From: Liolophura sinensis
Lineage: Eukaryota > Mollusca > Polyplacophora > Chitonida > Chitonidae
Length of the DNA: 64,000 bases
Reading direction: 5' to 3'
NCBI RefSeq assembly: GCF_032854445.1
Contig: NC_088302.1
Location: 54,220,046-54,284,045, forward strand
Part shown: positions 1 to 10,009 of the stretch, in pieces
How the letters are laid out: each line of letters begins with the position of its first letter
Position numbering within the stretch: the stretch's first letter is position 1
Notes under the pieces: generated by a model
The model's input: only the letters and a program-made list of their open reading frames with translations
Told to the model about the DNA's origin: nothing
Databases searched by the model: none
Translations under genes and position numbers: made by a program

Positions 1-127
1 CATTGGAGTGTACATGGGAGTGTACGTGGGAGTGTACATTGGAGTGTACATTGGAGTGTACATGGGAGTGTACGTGGGAGTGTACATGGGAGTGTACGTG
101 GGAGTGTACATGGGAGAGTACATGTGA
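1..127. repeat. 12-bp tandem repeat at window edge
   Basis: Units of the form GGGAGTGTACAT / GGGAGTGTACGT repeat to about position 125. The array starts before the window. No coding potential is inferred. Confidence 0.9.
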
Positions 128-481
128 TAGATGACTAAGGGTTGAGCATCTAAAATAGGGTGGTATTTTTGGATAAATTTGTTTATTCATTTCCCTATCG
201 TTTAAGGACAGTGGAGTAACGGTTGAACAGTACGTAATAACATGGTTACTAAAACCAAGGAAAGTCCACTGTGGAGAGTGCTATAATAGAACAATCGTTT
301 GTTGCTCTACTTGGAGACAGTGTAAATCAATACCAAGGCATTTCTCTTAAACAGGACATCTTCAGGATAATGTTTTACCAAATGTGCAGAAATTTTAAAA
401 CAAGTTAAAACAAAATGTGTTGTGCAAATTTGGGGAAAATCAGGTAACCAGATGCTGTAGAGGAAACACGAATCTGTGTTA

Positions 482-677
482 CAATGCTATCAAACATTAC
501 AATGGTTATGTGCTGTCAAAACACGCACTTGAGGTACAGTTTCACGGAAGATCCGTTATCAAAACACACATGTGTGGTGCAATGCTATCAAACATTACAG
601 TAGTTATGTGCTGTCAAAACACGCACTTGAGGTACAATTTCACGGAAGGTCCGTTATCAAAACACACATGTGTTTTG
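482..677. repeat. 98-bp tandem duplication
   Basis: The segment beginning CAATGCTATCAAACATTACA at 482 recurs at 580 with few differences, giving two copies of a 98-bp unit. An open frame runs across it (417-872) only because the duplication has no stop in that frame; I do not regard it as a gene. Confidence 0.85.
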
Positions 678-899
678 CAATTTCATTGTACCCCTATTGA
701 TAACATAACAAAATATATGGATAACAACTTCTGTTTCTTATTTATTTATTGTTATCCATATATCTCGTTATGTTATCCAACTCAACTTACAAATGTCCCT
801 CAAAGATGTTATACCCCTATTGATTGTTTGAATCCACTTGTGTTGGAAAAGCAAAGCATATCCGTGGGGTAATTTCGGAGCACTACCCGGAAATCTTAC

Positions 900-3794
900 C
901 TTTATCTTGATACTTTCCACATGTGTCTATTAATGTGCTGTAGACAAAGAGCGGCAAGTGGCCGGCTTGTTCCCATTGACAGTTAGGCGTTGACTGTTCA
1001 TTAACGACAGCCATATAACCACAGTCTCCAGCACAATTGTCCGTAGAACGACTCATGAAAAACCGTCTTTCTTTGGTGCTGTCCCTGAAAATAGTACAGA
1101 ACAGTGTCATGTGCTAGAGCCACGTAGTTATCCCTAACAGCGTGGCACGTATGCTACGGAATCAATCGCAGCATTAGACAAGAGCTCAAACCCGGATCGT
1201 GTCATACCAAAGAGCTTAAAAATGTACTTGTTGAAAAAAGAAATAGGACTGGTTGGTCCGGTGTCAGTATAATGTGACTGGGTGGGGTATCATGATATCT
1301 GCGGCATGATACTTCACTGACGGCAGAAGTGTCACAAGACACGGTTTATGTAAACACACCAATGACGTCTCGACGTCATAGGTCTGAGAAGTTGTCAAGT
1401 ACGACGTAAATCTCCCAGCATGCATACATACATACATACATACATACATACATACATACATACATACATACATACATACATACATACATACATACATGCA
1501 TGCATGCATACATACATACATACATACATACATACATACATACATACATACATACATACATACATTCATACATACATACATACATACATACATGCATACA
1601 TACATACATACATACATACATACATACATACATACATACATACATACATACATACAGAAAATGTGTACATTTCCCTGTCTCATTGATTACGAGGCCATAG
1701 TGACAATAAGCGGTTTACCTCATTTTGTTGACCACTTTGTACGTTTAGTAGATGAGAGCAAGAGGAGAGTTACATTAACCTCACAAGCAAGCTGGTCCTG
1801 CTAAAGTCGACAAAGAGTTTACTACCATTTAAGTACAGCAATGAAACATTCTGAACATTTAGCCTCGAGCTTTAATGATGCCGTTTTGACCGAGGCCGCA
1901 TGACGTAAGGCCGCTGTAACTCCTCTCCACTCCCATGCCATCAACAAACAGTGCTATACATGTCTGACAGTTTTGGCTTACCCTTCTATGGAAAAGTGCT
2001 CGAAAACTCCAGATTTGACATCATGGTATGGACTAGCGATTAAACGATCTTTGTCAAACCACGTCGAGGAACGAGATCCTAAGCCATCAAAAATAAACCA
2101 TACACCTCGGACTCCCAGTACGAAGAGTTCAACCTTTACCTAAAACATGAGGTTTCAGCCTTCAGAAATGGGTTTACATTGATTCGTATGATTTAAAACG
2201 GATAAAGACGTTTTCTGTAATCTAACATTCACAGTTGTATGTATGACCCTTACATTTACAACTCCGATGCTCTGTATTTATACAGTGAATAACCGATGCT
2301 CTGTATTTATACAGTGAATAACCGATGCTCTGTATTTATACAGTGAATAACCGATGCTCTGTATTTATACAGTGAATAACCGATGCTCTGTATTTATACA
2401 GTGAATAACCGGTGCTCTGTATTTATACAGTGAATAACCGATGCTCTGTATTTATACAGTGAATAACCGATGCTCTGTATTTATACAGTGAATAATAAGA
2501 AGTAGCTGTTAAAGCAGCCATGAGCTAGAGTCAGCAGACATTTTCACCATAACGATTTTCAGCCAGAAATAGAAATTATCTAATATTACCTATTAAAAAT
2601 TAAATAACACTATCCATCTGATTATAGCTTTGATGTGTTTAAAATTTAATAATGAATCGTAAAAATAAATTCCGTCTAACCGATGTTTGTTATCTGTAAA
2701 AGTGTGCTGGGTGCTAAACATGTGCCTACCTTGGAAATGATCAAGTGGTCCCACATGTCGAGTATTTTTCCGTCACGGTAGACGAGAGGACTAGCTAGCT
2801 CTTTGGCATGAGGTGACATTAGATTAATGCTGCCTGGGCCATTATAATCCGCAAACACATCTCGGTGGTTACCAGCAACAGCCTTAAATACAATTTTCCA
2901 GTGACATCCCAGTTCTGTAAAAGAGCGAGCAACTGATAATTTCAACAAAGGCAATTAAACCAAATCATTAAAGTAGGTTCCTGATTACCCTCGTATGATT
3001 CCTGAACAGTTTAGGACACAGATAAACCAAATATGCTTTATCAACAATTTTTCCTCGGTAATGGATATACTTCTGACCACCGTAAAAAGCTTAAATACGG
3101 CGTTAAATATTGATGAAATAAAATTGTTTCATTTCAATATGTTCTCTTATTATATCTCTTATACATTCTCAGTATATACCTACGGCCTTAACGTACACGT
3201 AGATGAGCTTAAGGGAAATATATTGAATAGCACAATTAGTAAATGAACAATGTCATTAAAGCTGCAGTATTTCAAAGGCTTGAGTGAAGGAAGTAATTTA
3301 CCTGCTCCTTCGTATGGTTGGTATCCAGTATGTGTAGGATACGGTTGATGGACCAGAGGAGGGTAGAGTCCCGGATATGGATGCGGGAGAGGAGCATGAG
3401 GATAGTATCCATGTGGATACGTGTCATCAACTTCAGGCAGGTAACCATACGGATAGTGTCCGTACATATGTTGTCCATATGGGTAGTAGTGATGAACATC
3501 TTGATGTGGATGCTCTGGAATGGGATCGTACGGATGGTATGGATCATAGTGATGAGATCCGTATCCATATCCATAGTATGGGTATGGCTTGGGATGGGAA
3601 ACAGGAGGCACGGGCTGTGGGGGGTGCTGGAACGATGGTCTAATTTCTGGAGGATTGTCCAGTGGTTGTTGATTGTTCCCTGGTAACACTGGCCGGGCAC
3701 CGTCTAGATCCTGCCAGAATAAACCGTTCGCTGTGCTCGCCAGAACAAGCCACGAGGCCAGGAATCCAGGCAATACGACATCTGTGCTTCTCAT
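900..3794 (-). CDS. Secreted Tyr/Pro/His/Gly-rich protein with conserved C-terminal domain (gene A, 3' end missing)
   Basis: Minus-strand gene with four exons: 3794-3302, 2914-2730, 2139-1982 and 1084-900, all with GT/AG borders and compatible phases (1, 0, 2, 1). The start at 3794 opens a signal peptide (MRSTDVVLPGFLASWLVLAS...) followed by GLFWQDLDGAR and then about 120 residues rich in Tyr, Pro, His and Gly. Exon 2 encodes WKIVFKAVAGN...LVYRDGKILDMWD. Exon 3 encodes VKVELFVLGVRG...TWFDKDRLIASPY. Exon 4 encodes RRFFMSRSTDNCAGDCGYM and a further Cys/Trp motif. About 340 residues are visible. Exon 4 ends in an open phase, so at least one more exon lies to the left, probably outside the window. 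The layout matches a family of uncharacterised secreted proteins that I recall from lophotrochozoan genomes. Function is unknown; an extracellular structural or matrix role is an inference from composition. A paralogue lies at 45.3-61.9 kb. Confidence 0.82.
1421..1656. repeat. (TACA)n microsatellite
   Basis: About 235 bp of nearly pure TACA/TGTA tetranucleotide repeat with a few GCATGC interruptions. It lies in the intron between exons 3 and 4 of gene A. It creates open frames on both strands (MYVC and IHTY repeats) that are not genes. Confidence 0.97.
2264..2494. repeat. 29-bp tandem repeat, about 8 copies
   Basis: The unit CGATGCTCTGTATTTATACA + GTGAATAAC repeats with almost no divergence, which points to recent homogenisation. 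Each unit contains the near-palindrome CTGTATTTATACAG. It lies in the intron between exons 2 and 3 of gene A. Confidence 0.95.
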
Positions 3795-4773
3795 GTTACC
3801 TGTTTGTCAAGCACCGATGTCAGTGGTGGCGTACTGTTACAGGCAGTGCAATATCAAAGTACCGGACTGTCAAATTTATGTTGGCGATGAAATGGGAGAA
3901 GCACATTCCAAATGAATTACATCATGACTGTCCTGTTCCTTTGTTTGAAATTATCAACCGTGCTTTCATTTTTACTTCAACGAGAATCCGTATCTGTTTT
4001 GAGTTTGGCTCCATGTGCGAGCCTCAGTGCTTTGCATGTTTCTAAATGGTACAGAAACATGCCTCCACTGCAGGCTGCGACAACATACCTATTACAAACA
4101 CAAGCGATTCCTGTCTCCATTGGTATGTCTGTATAAACTTTAAGTGTAAATAGTTTATTTCATTACTCTAGTTGCACTGATAACTTTAACAGACAAGAAT
4201 GTCCACACATTGCTCTGGGTGAAGCACTACTAAGTAGGTTTACATAGTACATAGTCGGTCCTAATTGTCAATAATACATTCCTCCATACACATTTCTTTG
4301 AAGTTTGTTCTGTACCACGGTCACTCATTTATAAATCTGCCATGGTCAAATATAGTAAACAGTAGGCCAACTGTGATCATTGTGACAATATATGCTCATT
4401 AAATATAGCCTGGTTGTTTATGGACAGGGTCGTTCACGTGGTCAAATCAATGATGAATAATAGCGTATTACGCCAAAGGTTTAAATGTGAGCTTTTAAAT
4501 TATATCTGATACTTGCTATTACCACGCCAAGCCTCATGGGCATATTCTGAAACATCAACAATATAAAAGATTACGTCACAGTGAGCACAACCAGAGCAGA
4601 GATGACAAAGGGATAGTTGAAATCCAACCTCGTGTCAATTTAAAGTTTTACTTTTCATGTAAATGCCTAACTACTACTACCATATATCAGCAAACAACCA
4701 CTGATGTTTACAGTGATGTTTTTATAAACCGTTTCAACTCTGTGCGTCGAAACAGATATTAATACACCAGCCG

Positions 4774-5088
4774 TCAACCAATAAGGACGTTTTGGGTCAG
4801 TAATCGCAAGGCCAATTTCCAAAACAACGTTAAACACAAAGAACTAAGAAAGTAAATAAAGTACGAAATAAGGACGGAGTCATGCAAATTATGTAGGAAA
4901 GACGCAAGGTGTGTTCTATGCGACTGAGTGAAATCAGTATTGAAACCCTGTACCTCAGTTACGCTTTGATTGTAACTGTTTATATATCGGAAGTGGTGAA
5001 TTAATTCAACACTATGAATATACGGTCCCTTACCCCGGGAAAAAACGGACACAATCATGAAACAGAGTAACAGTGACGCTCTCTCCAT
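4774..5088 (-). CDS. Small secreted-peptide-like locus, possibly decayed
   Basis: An open frame on the minus strand begins with a signal-peptide-like segment (MERASLLLCFMIVSVFSRG). A GTAAGG splice donor sits right after it (exon 1 would be 5088-5034), so the open frame may be partly intronic. Two stretches inside it, around 4780-4835 and 4945-4990, are repeated about 1.3 kb away at 6060-6110 and 6300-6350, which suggests a duplicated gene. In the 4.8-kb copy the part matching the Cys-containing peptide of the other copy carries an in-frame stop. I do not recognise the family. Confidence 0.35.
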   Translation of the reverse strand: MERASLLLCFMIVSVFSRGKGPYIHSVELIHHFRYINSYNQSVTEVQGFNTDFTQSHRTHLASFLHNLHDSVLISYFIYFLSSLCLTLFWKLALRLLTQNVLIG

Positions 5089-5198
5089 ATTTACTTACAA
5101 GAGAATTTATACTCATTGTAAAACTTAAGAAACTTAGAGTGAAGGCCTATGTCTGAATAACTTTGGCGCACAAGTTTTTGCAATAATAACTTTTGGTG

Positions 5199-5636
5199 CT
5201 ATTTGAAATCAAATAAAACACAGGACCTAACGAATGCTATAAGGCGAGATATGTGCACGCCATACTCAGGACTCGTTATATTGCTGCCGAAGTAAGGGTT
5301 ATTTACTGTGTCAAAACTGAAACTATCCCTCTTGTCGTACAGTCTGTGAGAGAAGACACCGTTTTGGCCTTCGTACAAGTACAGCTCCAGATAAGATGTA
5401 CCATCTGGAGGGTCTGTTGTTTCCTGTAAATCCAGCGAAGGTGGGTAAATATCATGCACAGCGTGTGCTATGTATGGATTGTTCAAGGCTAGCAGATCAT
5501 CAGTATACTTATTAGTGGACGAGAAAGATCTGGCCTGGTGAGGATTACTTCTTAATATTTTCTGCATATTGTTATATTCATGCGAGAACAGGTATAGGTC
5601 AGCCAAACGGGGGATCAGTGATACCCATCGGAACAT
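5199..5636 (-). pseudogene. RT C-terminal fragment of Penelope-like element
   Basis: A 145-residue open frame contains LELYLYEGQNGVFSHRLYDK, then a KRDSFSF / VNNPYFGSN block and YGVHISRLI. This Asp-Lys-Arg-Asp / Tyr-Gly-Val pattern is typical, from memory, of the region after the catalytic palm in Penelope-like and related reverse transcriptases. It is separated from the palm fragment upstream by frameshifts, so it is a relic. Confidence 0.7.
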
Positions 5637-5969
5637 CTATACACTCTGAATGCATGGTTCCGCGAATTTGGCATAGATTCTTAATGAGAAACTCTAGCAT
5701 CAACATCCATGAAATGGTAACCCTTGTATGTAGTGGAACTGAAGAAGGCTTTGTTGCCTTTGACGTTAATGTGACCAGTTTTATTAAACAACGATAAAAT
5801 TAGTGATGAAATTCTATCAATTAAATCTGTGAGAGAAAATTTAGTATAGGCAGTGCAGAAATCCAGAGGAGAGATGCCCTTATACTATACGTGTATTTGA
5901 GAATCTGGTTCTTCAGTGAGACATTTTCAGTTTTTAAGGATCTGCAAACAGTCAGTGCCAGAATTTTTT

Positions 5970-6176
5970 TCATTTGCACTGCAGTACTTTTTCCAAAATG
6001 ACAAAGTATTTCTTGTAATAAGCGTCAAGTCCGATATTCCTATGCCATTCGTAGTCCGTAAAGGGCGTTCCAAGTCGATAATCGCAAGATCCATTTCCAC
6101 AACAACGTTTAATACTAACTCCCGAAGACAAAGGTATGTAAGAAATTATACAAATAAGAAATAAAGCCGGTAACAC
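5970..6176 (-). pseudogene. Signal-peptide + Cys-containing short ORF fused to retroelement sequence
   Basis: The frame starts with a good signal peptide (MLPALFLICIISYIPLSSG) followed by VSIKRCCGNGSCDYRLG and about 20 more residues. The last 15 residues are not native: they are a shifted reading of Penelope-like element sequence beginning near 6020. The unique part resembles the decayed sequence near 4780-4835 (RCFGNWPCDY then a stop). This looks like a duplicated small secreted-protein gene broken at the element border. Expression and function cannot be judged from sequence. Confidence 0.4.
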
Positions 6177-6580
6177 ACAAGAGAGAAGCGGTCATCAGTT
6201 TTCAATGATGCCGGGCAGACAATGAATATTCCAGGCATGAATTCCATATCAAAGTTCAAATTCGTAGTCCGTGAATGAGTTCCATGTCAAATATCAGCTA
6301 AACAAGTATCTCAGTCGCGCTTTGATTGCAACTGTTCATAAAGGCATCATGCTGATGTAATTAGCATGGCTACCTTTACGGCCCCTAGCCCCAGGTTAAG
6401 CGGTATTAGATACAGTTTGAAAATGACGAGCGTTACAGACCCTAACCGATCAGATTATAATTCAAAAGTAACGGACGATTACGTCTTTCCCGTTAATATG
6501 TAAAGATCTCATGCTACAAGAGGCGTCATCTATGATGTTAAATACCATGTACGTGATAGATATGTACATAGGGATAACAA
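6020..6580. repeat. Segment duplicated from the 4.77-5.06 kb region, inside a retroelement
   Basis: Two blocks here match two blocks at 4.78-4.99 kb in the same order and orientation, for example TCAGTCGCGCTTTGATTGCA against TCAGTTACGCTTTGATTGTA. The flanking sequence on both sides belongs to the Penelope-like element, with element homology stopping near 6020 and resuming near 6580. Edges are estimated to about 20 bp. Confidence 0.5.
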
Positions 6581-8399
6581 TGCCTTCGTTAAAGAGTAGA
6601 TACAAGTTTGGTGGTACAGTTTCTCCATCCCGCAATAAAGTGACCTTTGTCTGGGGACTGGTGTATTTTTGGAATGCAGTAAAGTTGTGGTATATCGGTG
6701 TGACGAAAAAGTACGGATACACTCCTCTTTTTGAGAAAGGAAACTTGTTTTTTAAATAGTTCATCCAGAGTATTGAGCGTTCTAGAGTGCGTTGATGCTG
6801 CGGCAGTTGTTGTAGTGATGTCTGGTACTTGGTAGTAATAATTCTTGCAGACAAATATTATATTATTGGGAGCTTTGTCCGCAGGAACAATAAAGTATTT
6901 TCTCTAAGGTCATCTCTCGCATGGTAAGACCCTTCAGAATTCATTCGCTGTCGAATGAGAATTAATATTAATAAGGTGGATTTAATACACAACCTTTTTC
7001 TTTACTAGTTCAAGCAAAGTGATAAGGACTGAAGGTTCTACCTTCTCCCGGTTCACCATTTTGTTGCGAAGTTTTCCAGCGCTGATAGGGCAATTTTCTT
7101 ATTAGCTCTCGTATTTATCTTTCTCGGCTCTCTATACTTGGGATCCCTCACAAGCAAACCTCGTAGATCATCATTATTTACAATATCAAGGTTACCAGTT
7201 ATGACATGTTATCATGGATGGTAAGTCTGACGATTCACAGTCACAACTGTATCTACCAGAAATGTAATCGGACATTTCAAAACCTTTAACTGCTTTCGCG
7301 TAATAAAATATCTTGGAAGCGATTTGACATTTGACCTCATAAGTGGTAGATATTGTTGTCACACAGACAGAATGCACTCTTTGTCACCCTAATTTACCTT
7401 ACCAGACTACCGTAACATGATGCACGGCATAAGACACACTGGCTGACTTTATAATGGTGTTAGAATTCAGGCTGTAAAGTCGTCAACGATAAATTGAGTA
7501 GCTGTTATACGATTTGTTATATATGTGGTGACTCCATCTCAAAACGCAGCTCAAAGAAGTCATAATATTTCTGCACGTTAGTTGGGTTTTTGGACAATAA
7601 CACCTTTTCTACATATATACAAGAATTGACAAAAACAAGACCTGGACTTGATGTGCAGATCACAATCTACTTAAGTAAATTCGTCGAATTTTGTTTTGAT
7701 TTCTTCTCTTGCACAAATATACCGGGCTGTAGAGCAACGAAGTCCTGCGATTCCTAATAATAACTTCATAGTGTACTTTCAAAAGTTCAAAGACGTTGGC
7801 GACGATGATGATGTTTCAAATGACTGTTTTGAAGAAAACACTTCCAATTTAAATTATTGGTTTTGAATAAAACTTGTTATGAGCTACTAGGGATAATTTT
7901 TCATGAGGGCTCGTATACCGTTCGAGATGCTGTGATAAATGTCTTTATTACAATCTATGAACATAATTTCCTGATTCAGGTATCAGTGGTTCGGTGATTT
8001 TAAATCTAACGTCTTCAGCTCTTTCTGGTCAAGAGATGTCTACATTGTCCCTGTTAAGACTACAGGCCCTTACGGTGGTGGTTAATAGAACATTTAGGCA
8101 CGGGTACAAGAATTTTCAACAAAAATGTATCCGTCCCTAGATGGTTGGTTTCCCTGTCAGAATAAGAATTGTATAGATCCGAATGTTCCGTGTTTCAGGG
8201 TGAAGACTATATCGATAAGCAGTTTGAATGTACAGACTAATCTAATTTTGTATATTAGAAAGACAATGGTTAAAGACAAAGCGAGCGCCTTCTCTTTGAT
8301 GTTTTACTTCAGAGTTAAAACGACAAGGTCCAGGTCGTATAGGCATTAAAAGTACGAAATACTGATGGGCAGTTGCAATTCTGGTTACAATGCAAACAT

Positions 8400-9800
8400 G
8401 TCTTAGGTTTATCATCTATGTTATGAATACCGAATATGATTCATTATGCTTATCTGTAAACACCGCCTGTTTGGAACTGGCTTGCTGTTTGAGTTTTGAT
8501 GTGACAAGCTAAAGCAGGCCATGCGAGTTGCATGCAAGTGTTTATAGAGCACCACGCTTTGGTTGACATTACTGATTTATTATTTTCAATCGAAAGCAGC
8601 ATACCTAAGGTTTCTAAAAAGTATCATACTTTATTATTTTAATGAGATTTCATCGAATAACGTGTAGAACAAAATTACAATACTGCACAAATGTCTGGTG
8701 TGAGTCGAGGCACCCATGTTTTATCCAGTGAAACACGTTTCAGATTGCGCGGCCCAATCTGTGACGTAGGATTAGCCCATTCACTCGATGAAGTAACATA
8801 TTATAACAGAGAACTACTGCATAAGACATCATTTTGAGATCGTTTACACCGATATAGTTGTGGGGCAGGTCTGTATCATTTACGGACCACCACAGACGTA
8901 AAATCAGCTGTTTTACAAGTCGTGTAATATTCAACGACGGCATCACAAATTATGTTAGACAATAGCATACCGTCTCCGCCCAAATCACGTTTATCACCCC
9001 AAATACATTTTGCAGTGCATTTATTCAGCAGTTTATAAATAGCAAATATCAGAATTGGTACAAAATTCAGAAGTGATGCCAACGATTTATGGGAATGAGG
9101 AGACTTCGTCTCATTGGACAACGCTTAAAATTTTTAAGTCTTGTGACAACTTTTCTCTGAATTTATTACTGCTAAAGGATATAAATTTTACTCCTTTGTT
9201 TATTTCGCATACAAGGGTTGTTTTTTCTGCTTTCTTTTTAAAAAAGATTAGGGAAACGCCGTGTTCAAGACGGGGTGCTTTCCCTGTCGTCGGCAATGCT
9301 TTTATTTTAGAAGCCATCGCTACAAAATTAAAGTATAAAATCCAGCGACACTAGATTGCCTAGGTCAACCTCAGTGGTGCTTAGATTTATTTCCATTTTT
9401 TCAGAATTGACCATGAATCTAGGTGTACAACAATTCTATTGTAATTTTGTAAAAAAGATAGGCTAGGATCAGAACCAGGAGCTGGAGTTCCTTGTAAATG
9501 ATATAGTAGGCCTGCTGTATCAACAGTTCAAGCAGTGGAAAAAATAGTCTTCCAATATGCTCAATTCCGAGAAAACAATTTTTATCATCGCTCAATTTTT
9601 ATGATCGCCTTCATCGCTGAAGTTCACAAACTGTATCTGCCATAGACTACTGCTTAGACTATTATACTGAAAACACCTTCGACGTTAGAGATCTAGAGTA
9701 AACGTGACGTCACCCTGCTCTCGATAATGGAGACATGCTGAAGTTGTGACAAGACGAAGTTTCACTAAATTTTCACTAAACGACAGAAGTTGATAGGAAG
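8400..9800. other. No recognisable gene
   Basis: AT-rich sequence with only short open frames. The minus-strand frame at 9121-8876 (ending CDAVVEYYTTCKTADFTSVV) looks somewhat protein-like, but it has no partner exon and no family I recognise. Confidence 0.4.
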
Positions 9801-9817
9801 GCTTTAATTGCTACAAA

Positions 9818-10003
9818 AATGCGACACCAAGTGAGCACACTGCATGCACTGCCAGATGTACCAGAAGAAGAGAGCAGATATTTCTATAAGCATATTGGGC
9901 ATTCTGCATGCAGATATCAACACTGATATCTACCAAACTCCTCTTGCCATCATAGCCTGAACCAAAGATGGAAAGCATTTTCATCAGATGGATAAAGGTA
10001 TGT
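9818..10003 (+). pseudogene. Relic of recombinase-like repetitive gene (HMGHS-type motif)
   Basis: Translation from 9820 gives MRHQVSTLHALPDVPEEE, then FYKHIGHSA. After a one-base shift it continues DINTDIYQTPLAII, a stop, and KHFHQMDKG. The spacing RHxxST ... HxGHS ... YQTP resembles the C-terminal end of repetitive invertebrate proteins I recall with tyrosine-recombinase-like His/Arg/Tyr spacing. It is broken by a frameshift and a stop, and no upstream part is recognisable. Assignment to a named transposon class is uncertain. Confidence 0.4.
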
Positions 10004-10009
10004 AAAAAA

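Larger units (their letters stand above)
5190..7380 (-). mobile_element. Degenerate Penelope-like retroelement, copy 2, interrupted
   Basis: Minus-strand fragments match the better copy at 29.7-31.8 kb in the same order. At 7377-7192 there is the Cys-rich block (IASKIFYYAKAVKG, then YSCDC). At 6854-6590 there is the upstream RT region, including VTPIYHNFTAFQKYTSPQ. At about 6020-5760 there is the RT palm area (SFWKKYCSANEKNSG). At 5636-5199 there is the C-terminal RT region (LYDKRDSFSFDTVNNPYFGS...YGVHISRLI). Frameshifts and stops are frequent. Positions about 6020-6580 are foreign to the element (see separate entry). No GIY-YIG part is seen in this copy. Confidence 0.75.

Noticed and set aside
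1264-1804. Open frames on both strands with MYVC or IHTY repeats
   Set aside because: They are translations of the TACA microsatellite.
5970-6176. Toxin-like precursor (CC-x4-C pattern)
   Set aside because: Only a superficial Cys resemblance; the cysteine framework is incomplete and the end is retroelement sequence. No toxin call is justified.
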